Below are positions 59,943-64,000 of a stretch of DNA of 64,000 bases, one piece after another; position 1 is the first letter of the stretch, and the number at the start of each line of letters is the position of its first letter. Made by a program: the position numbers and the translations under genes. Origin of the DNA: Pseudomonadota bacterium. Lineage in GTDB: Bacteria; Pseudomonadota; Alphaproteobacteria; Caulobacterales; Caulobacteraceae. Below the pieces are notes generated by a model. That model saw only the letters and a list, made by a program, of their open reading frames with translations, was not told where the DNA came from and searched no databases. The stretch covers positions 47,627-111,626 of the forward strand of contig JAEZEZ010000007.1 in NCBI GenBank assembly GCA_023432855.1. The letters run 5' to 3'.

Positions 59943-60894
59943 TGTTATCTCCCACCGTGTCGTAGGCCGGCACGAAGGCGCCGGTGGCGCCCGCCGTGCT
60001 CAGCGGATCGGACGCCGCGTCCAGACAGATCTGCGGACCCGGCGCGCCGTAGAGGTTGGCCATCATTTCCAGCACGCCGCGCTCGACCACTGCACGCACG
60101 GCGAGCTGGATGGGCTCGAGCCCACCTTCGCCCACAGAGATGTCGAAGACGTTGCCGTTCCAGAAGTCGAAGACCCCCGCGGAGATTTCCCGGCCGATGA
60201 TCTGCTTCTGGTAGGAGACGACGTCGACCACCTCGAGGCTGCGGGTTTCGACCAGGCGAAGGTCCAGCCCGATGTTCATGACGAACAGGCGTCCGCGCAG
60301 GATGCCCTTGCCGCCGGTCGTGCTGGGGTCACCCCCGGCTGCGTCGCCGCCGATGGAACGGATGTTGTAGTTCAGCTCGGTGATGCCGCCGACGAGGTAG
60401 AAGTCCGAACCCGGCACCTGCCCCGCGACGATGCGGCGATAGGGTGCGGGTTCGCCGTCGGCCGCGGCCGGGCCGTCCGAGACCAGCTTGTTGTTGGCGT
60501 ACTTCAGCTCCAGCTCGGACACCGAGGTGTCATAGCGCTCGACGAGCCGCGCGCCGGACTTGGCCAGCGCCGAGATCGCCATGAGTGAGGCGCCCTGGGT
60601 GATCTTGCGGCCGCCTTCGGCCTCTTCCTTGCCGGTGTAGTCCGAGATGCGCCCAACCGCGATGCGCGGGGAGGGCAGGTTGCCCCGCCGCGCCCAGTCG
60701 CCCATGCACACGAGCGCCGCGGAATAGGGCGTCGGGTTCGCAGTCACCGGCGCGTTGCCGATCGGATCGGCATAGCGCCCATTCGGCGCCGCGACGGGCG
60801 TCACGCACCCACCGAGGGTCATCGCCACGGCGGCCGTGGCCAGGGCTAGGCGGCGCACGCTGCGTGCGCGGGCCTTAGGGGTTCCCGTCGTCAT
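59869..60894 (-). CDS. hfaB: Holdfast anchoring lipoprotein HfaB (CsgG family secretin-like channel)
   Basis: 341 residues. Lipobox AVAMTLGGC (Cys ~29) and a CsgG-like domain: RIAVGRISDYTGKEE, then GASLMAISALAKSGARLVERYDTS, YLVGGITELNYNIRSIG and a C-terminal QLAVRAVVERGVLEMMANLYG. HfaB is the outer-membrane export channel for HfaA and HfaD in Caulobacter. The last ~25 residues (REEPSRWHDRRDRDVRRSRY) are charged and overlap the hfaD signal-peptide region. Starts 20 nt before the hfaA stop. Confidence 0.93.
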   Translation of the reverse strand: MTTGTPKARARSVRRLALATAAVAMTLGGCVTPVAAPNGRYADPIGNAPVTANPTPYSAALVCMGDWARRGNLPSPRIAVGRISDYTGKEEAEGGRKITQGASLMAISALAKSGARLVERYDTSVSELELKYANNKLVSDGPAAADGEPAPYRRIVAGQVPGSDFYLVGGITELNYNIRSIGGDAAGGDPSTTGGKGILRGRLFVMNIGLDLRLVETRSLEVVDVVSYQKQIIGREISAGVFDFWNGNVFDISVGEGGLEPIQLAVRAVVERGVLEMMANLYGAPGPQICLDAASDPLSTAGATGAFVPAYDTVGDNNGRTREEPSRWHDRRDRDVRRSRY

Positions 60895-61318
60895 CGAGAT
60901 CGACCTGTCCGTTGAGATCCGTGACCGCGGTCACGTCACCTGTGTTGATCTGGGTGGAGTCGACGATCACCGTGTTCCAGTTGCCCTGGGTGATGACGAC
61001 GAGGTTGTTGCCGATGGCGGTGGAGCCGCCGACCTGGCCGAAGCCTGCTCCGGCGCCGCTGAAGGCCGCACCGAAGGCGGAGGAGCGGGCATAGGCGCTG
61101 CTGGCTGCTCCGGTCTGAATCACGCCATCGACGACGAGGCGGTTGCCATTCGCATCGCGGGTGTTCGGATCCACCGGGCGGCTCTCGTCGCCCGGATTGC
61201 GCCCGTAGCCGGCGTTGTAGGAGGACGAGGTCGCTGACATCGACTGCGCCTGCGCGGCGTCGGCCGACGCGACGGCGGATGCGATCGCCAGGGCTACGGC
61301 CAGCTTCGGCATGGTCAT
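60875..61318 (-). CDS. hfaA: Holdfast anchoring protein HfaA
   Basis: 147 residues: signal peptide (LAVALAIASAVASADAAQAQ), YNAGYGRNPGDESRPVDPNTRDANGNRLVVDG, and a curlin-like NWNTVIVDSTQINTGDVTAV near the C-terminus. First gene of hfaA-hfaB-hfaD. In Caulobacter crescentus HfaA forms stable, detergent-resistant multimers that hold the holdfast polysaccharide to the stalk tip; this is family knowledge. The ATG at 61318 has GGGGGAG 6 nt upstream. Overlaps hfaB by 20 nt. Confidence 0.92.
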   Translation of the reverse strand: MTMPKLAVALAIASAVASADAAQAQSMSATSSSYNAGYGRNPGDESRPVDPNTRDANGNRLVVDGVIQTGAASSAYARSSAFGAAFSGAGAGFGQVGGSTAIGNNLVVITQGNWNTVIVDSTQINTGDVTAVTDLNGQVDLDDDGNP

Positions 61319-61331
61319 TTGCGCTCCCCCT

Positions 61332-61351
61332 CAGGGTGAATCTTCACCCTG
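61332..61351. promoter_or_regulatory. Perfect inverted repeat near the hfaA start site
   Basis: CAGGGTGAA-TC-TTCACCCTG, 9-bp arms with a 2-nt gap, 14 nt upstream of the hfaA ATG. The short gap fits a protein-binding operator better than an RNA hairpin. Confidence 0.55.
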
Positions 61352-61357
61352 CTTTGC

Positions 61358-61375
61358 AAGCAATGGACGTGCCAA
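61358..61375 (-). promoter_or_regulatory. Sigma54-type (-24/-12) promoter of hfaABD
   Basis: On the minus strand TTGGCACGTCCATTGCTT matches the RpoN consensus TGGCAC-N5-TTGCW, with the invariant GG and GC separated by exactly 10 nt. Transcription would start near 61348, inside the adjacent inverted repeat, giving a leader of about 30 nt. Confidence 0.65.
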
Positions 61376-61385
61376 AGTCGAACAG

Positions 61386-61405
61386 GGTTCTTAAGAACCA
61401 CTTGA
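61386..61405. promoter_or_regulatory. Palindrome plus CtrA-like box upstream of hfaA
   Basis: The 14-bp palindrome GGTTCTTAAGAACC (61386-61399) overlaps TTAA-N7-TTGA (61391-61405), one mismatch from the CtrA consensus TTAA-N7-TTAA. It lies just upstream of the -24 element, a usual position for an activator or repressor. A further inverted repeat TTCAGG-CGAA-CCTGAA is at 61427-61442. Confidence 0.5.
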
Positions 61406-61493
61406 GATTCGGCGGATCGCTCGCATTTCAGGCGAACCTGAACGCCGAATGGTGCGCTTAGGGTTAACGTGCCCGGCTGGGCGGAGGGCGGAA

Positions 61494-62264
61494 TTGGCGC
61501 GAACGTCAGACAGGGAGCCGGTGTTGAACGCGCCGTGGCCGGCGGTCGTGCTCGCCGCGGCGATCCTCGTCGCCTTCGCGCTGCAGATGCAGTTCGACTC
61601 GGACGCCCTCGTCATCCGGCACGGCCTGATCCCCTATCTCGTGGAGCAGGGGGAGTTCGCCTCCCTCCTGACATCCATGTTCCTGCACGGGAGCTGGACG
61701 CACGCACTGGTCAATGCCGCCGCCGCCCTGGCGTTCGGCGTGCCGGTCGCCCGCCTGATGGGAGAGCACTGGCGTCACGCCGTGGCGTTCTTCCTCTTCT
61801 ATATCGTGTGCGGGGTCGCCGCGGGCGGCCTCTATGTCCTCGTCCACCCGGGTTCGGAGGCCGTGCTGATCGGCGCTTCGGGCGCAGTGTCGGCCCTGAT
61901 GGGCGCGGCCGCGCGGCTGCTCTATACAAAGGGCATCCTCGGGCCGGTCCTGAGCCGGACGGTTTTCGCGTTCGGCGCCGCCATGGTGGGCATCAACCTG
62001 CTGATCGCCTTCCTGGGCACGGCGCCGGGGGCCGGCGGCGCGCCGGTCGCCTGGGACGTGCACCTGTTCGGCTTCTTCATCGGCCTGCTGGTGATCGGGC
62101 CGTGGGCGGCCCTGTTCGGCCGTCGCTCGATCGCCGAAGTGGCCCGTGAACCTCTGGACGCCCCGGCTCCTTCGGACAGACGCGGCGGGCCCTGGGGTAG
62201 CGGTCCGGCAGGCGAGTCGCCTCGGGACCCGTCGCCGCCATCGGATCCGGACCGGGCGACCTGA
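61494..62264 (+). CDS. Rhomboid-family intramembrane serine protease
   Basis: 256 residues with six or so transmembrane helices. The catalytic Ser is in LIGASGAVSALMG (~residue 125-137, GASG) and the His in AWDVHLFGFFIG (~190); HGSWTHALVNAAAALAFG carries the conserved His/Asn of helix 2. The C-terminal ~35 residues are Pro/Ser-rich and cytoplasmic-looking. Start TTG at 61494, preceded by GCGGAGGGCGG; GTG at 61521 is possible. Divergent from hfaA across a palindrome-rich region. Confidence 0.88.
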   Translation: MARTSDREPVLNAPWPAVVLAAAILVAFALQMQFDSDALVIRHGLIPYLVEQGEFASLLTSMFLHGSWTHALVNAAAALAFGVPVARLMGEHWRHAVAFFLFYIVCGVAAGGLYVLVHPGSEAVLIGASGAVSALMGAAARLLYTKGILGPVLSRTVFAFGAAMVGINLLIAFLGTAPGAGGAPVAWDVHLFGFFIGLLVIGPWAALFGRRSIAEVAREPLDAPAPSDRRGGPWGSGPAGESPRDPSPPSDPDRAT

Positions 62265-62339
62265 GCGGGCGCATTTGATTCCTGTCGTCGTTTCGGCGAA
62301 CCTGTTCATCCTGAAGGGGTTGGCCTCACGGAGGCGACG

Positions 62340-62768
62340 ATGCTCGTTGCGCAGATTCTCAAGGACAAGGGCGACCAGGTCTTCACCTGTGCGCCGGCTG
62401 ACACGGTGGCGGAGGCGGCGCGCGCGCTGCACGAGCGACGGGTAGGCGCCATGGTGGTGTGCGAAGGCGACCGGGTCGTCGGGATCCTGTCCGAGCGCGA
62501 CATCGTCAGCGGCGTGGCCCGGGACGGGCACGCCGCCCTGGACCGCCCGGTCTCGACCTACATGACGGCCGACGTCGTCTTCGCGAAGCCCTCGGAAGCG
62601 GTCGACGCCCTCATGGGGCGCATGACGGACCGGCGAATCCGGCACCTGCCGGTCCTGAACGAAGAGCGCCTGTCGGGGATCGTCTCCATCGGTGACGTGG
62701 TGAAGTGCAAGATCGCCGAGACCGAGCAGGAAGCGGAAACCCTCAAGGCCTACATCGTTTCCGGCTGA
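62340..62768 (+). CDS. Tandem CBS-domain protein
   Basis: 142 residues forming one Bateman module: VFTCAPADTVAEAARALHERRVGAMVVCEGDRVVGILSERDIVS and VFAKPSEAVDALMGRMTDRRIRHLPVLNEERLSGIVSIGDVVK. Binds adenosyl ligands in related proteins; target unknown. Likely a small regulatory protein. Upstream of the rRNA operon. Confidence 0.93.
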   Translation: MLVAQILKDKGDQVFTCAPADTVAEAARALHERRVGAMVVCEGDRVVGILSERDIVSGVARDGHAALDRPVSTYMTADVVFAKPSEAVDALMGRMTDRRIRHLPVLNEERLSGIVSIGDVVKCKIAETEQEAETLKAYIVSG

Positions 62769-62817
62769 CCGAGCGAGCGGCGTTCGAAACAAATTCGGCG
62801 GATTCCGAAAACGGCGC

Positions 62818-62846
62818 TTGCCACCCCCGGATCGTCCCCCTATATC
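62818..62846 (+). promoter_or_regulatory. rRNA operon promoter P1 (predicted)
   Basis: -35 TTGCCA (62818-62823), 17-nt spacer, -10 TATATC (62841-62846). The first of four tandem promoter-like sequences in the 827-nt non-coding leader (62769-63595). Confidence 0.6.
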
Positions 62847-62903
62847 GGCGCCTCGGTCGGGGGCGGGAACATCCCGGTGCGACACAAGAGCTTGAAAAAG
62901 CAC

Positions 62904-62932
62904 TTGAAATCGCGACGAGAGGTTCCCATATC
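62904..62932 (+). promoter_or_regulatory. rRNA operon promoter P2 (predicted)
   Basis: -35 TTGAAA, 17-nt spacer, -10 CATATC. Preceded by GAGCTTGAAAAAGCAC, a motif related to the sequences before P3 and P4. Confidence 0.5.
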
Positions 62933-63051
62933 CGATCGAGCAACCGGGTCGTCCGGGGTTTCGCGGAGCAGCCGCTCCTGAAACGCCTGACGGCCTTTTT
63001 CCTGCGGCGCCGGGTCACTGGCGAGGTTGGAAAAAAGCTTGAAAGAGCCGG

Positions 63052-63080
63052 TTGACTAGCGGGGTCGCTGTCCCTAGATA
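63052..63080 (+). promoter_or_regulatory. rRNA operon promoter P3 (predicted)
   Basis: -35 TTGACT, 17-nt spacer, -10 TAGATA, preceded by the A-rich GGAAAAAAGCTTGAAAGAG, an UP-element-like tract. Confidence 0.8.
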
Positions 63081-63277
63081 GCGCCCCTGCTCGGGGCGGG
63101 ACCCGGACGACGGATCGGAGGCGATTATGTCTCTTGATAAGTCGACAGGGTCTCGGTATCATCCCCGGCCTCAATCGAATCGTTCGGGCCCTGTAGGGTC
63201 GCACCTCGCGGCCCCGGACGACTTTTGCGCTCTGAACTCCGGTTCGCCGGTCGAGCGAAAAAGGTCGAAAGAGGCGA

Positions 63278-63306
63278 TTGACACGGAGTTCGGCTCTCTC
63301 TAGATA
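63278..63306 (+). promoter_or_regulatory. rRNA operon promoter P4 (predicted)
   Basis: Consensus -35 TTGACA, 17-nt spacer, -10 TAGATA; the strongest of the four. Preceded by GCGAAAAAGGTCGAAAGAGG, similar to the tract before P3. Confidence 0.85.
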
Positions 63307-63360
63307 GCCGCCTCCCCGCGCCGCCGGCGGTTCCGGCGGGGTTCACCCAGGTGGGCCACG

Positions 63361-63431
63361 GTCTTTGACATTGTTGATCTGGAAAGAGAAACGCAGGCGG
63401 CGGCGTTCTTGCGGTGAGAGCAAGTCTCACC
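63361..63431 (+). promoter_or_regulatory. rRNA leader antitermination-like region
   Basis: GTCTTTGACATTG (63361-) resembles the alphaproteobacterial boxA-like leader element. A perfect hairpin GGTGAGA-GCAAG-TCTCACC (63413-63431) follows and could be the boxB-like or RNase III element. Both precede 16S by about 170-230 nt. Confidence 0.5.
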
Positions 63432-63595
63432 ATTAGACGTCGACGAATGCGGTCTCTTGAAGAAGACACCATGAATGCCGGCTCCAAGGTTTCGACCTGG
63501 GCGTCGGCTGAAGTGGGAACTCGTCAAGAAACTATGCAAACCAGAACGCAGTGAGGTCCTTCGGGATCTCGATGATCTGGAGTCAATGTCAACTC

Positions 63596-64000
<405 letters not shown>

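Noticed and set aside
61457..61467. CtrA-like half sites (TTAGGGTTAAC) near the rhomboid start
   Set aside because: The two halves are not separated by 7 nt, so this does not fit the CtrA consensus; kept only as a single TTAAC half site.

Overview
The window is a high-GC alphaproteobacterial chromosome segment, most likely from Caulobacterales (Caulobacteraceae, near Phenylobacterium or Caulobacter). Three things support this. There is a complete hfaA-hfaB-hfaD holdfast-anchor operon. Many genes are typical of alphaproteobacteria: the DUF1476 ATPase zeta subunit, cysE next to DUF3126, a TorF-type porin and separate purS/purQ/purL. The right edge is the first ~405 nt of a 16S rRNA gene with an alphaproteobacterial sequence. 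No insertion sequence, prophage, CRISPR array or plasmid gene was seen, and gene density is high.

Layout. 1-2.4 kb: queA-tgt (queuosine), with queF 47 kb away. 3-15 kb: purine genes, all on the minus strand (purB, purC-purS-purQ, purL), interleaved with small lipoproteins, an S9 peptidase, the ATPase zeta subunit and a fasciclin lipoprotein. 15-25 kb: a secreted HExxH protein, radC with a LexA-type box, map and sfsA, a YidB protein with a histone-H1-like tail, rhlE, ogt and a secreted Cys/Trp repeat protein. 25-31 kb: two M28 peptidases flanking an ion channel and tRNA-Leu, an AraC regulator, an Arr rifamycin ADP-ribosyltransferase and an EF-hand protein. 31-44 kb: a lipid or acyl-CoA catabolism region with an acyl-CoA ligase, three acyl-CoA dehydrogenases, two SDRs, MaoC, two MDR oxidoreductases and an ACAD-linked kinase-fold protein, but no thiolase. 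44-52 kb: reverse transsulfuration (cystathionine beta-synthase, gamma-lyase), a TorF porin, nitronate monooxygenase, queF, nitroreductase, Nudix and cysE-DUF3126. 52-59 kb: phoH, gamma-carbonic anhydrase, a PAS protein, a Pro/Cys-rich secreted protein and an M16 lipoprotein peptidase. 59-62.8 kb: hfaABD, divergent from a rhomboid protease, then a CBS-domain protein. 62.8-64 kb: an rRNA operon leader with four tandem promoter-like sequences and the 5' part of 16S.

The most interesting non-coding signals are a promoter plus intrinsic terminator in front of purC (candidate attenuator), a sigma54-type promoter with three palindromes in front of hfaA, a GTTC-N7-GTTC LexA box at radC, a terminator in the phoH leader (candidate attenuator or sRNA end), and dispersed palindromic repeats. 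The main protein-level oddity is a tRNA-guanine transglycosylase that appears to have lost two of its four zinc ligands. All function calls come from reading the sequence and from family knowledge; no database search was run.
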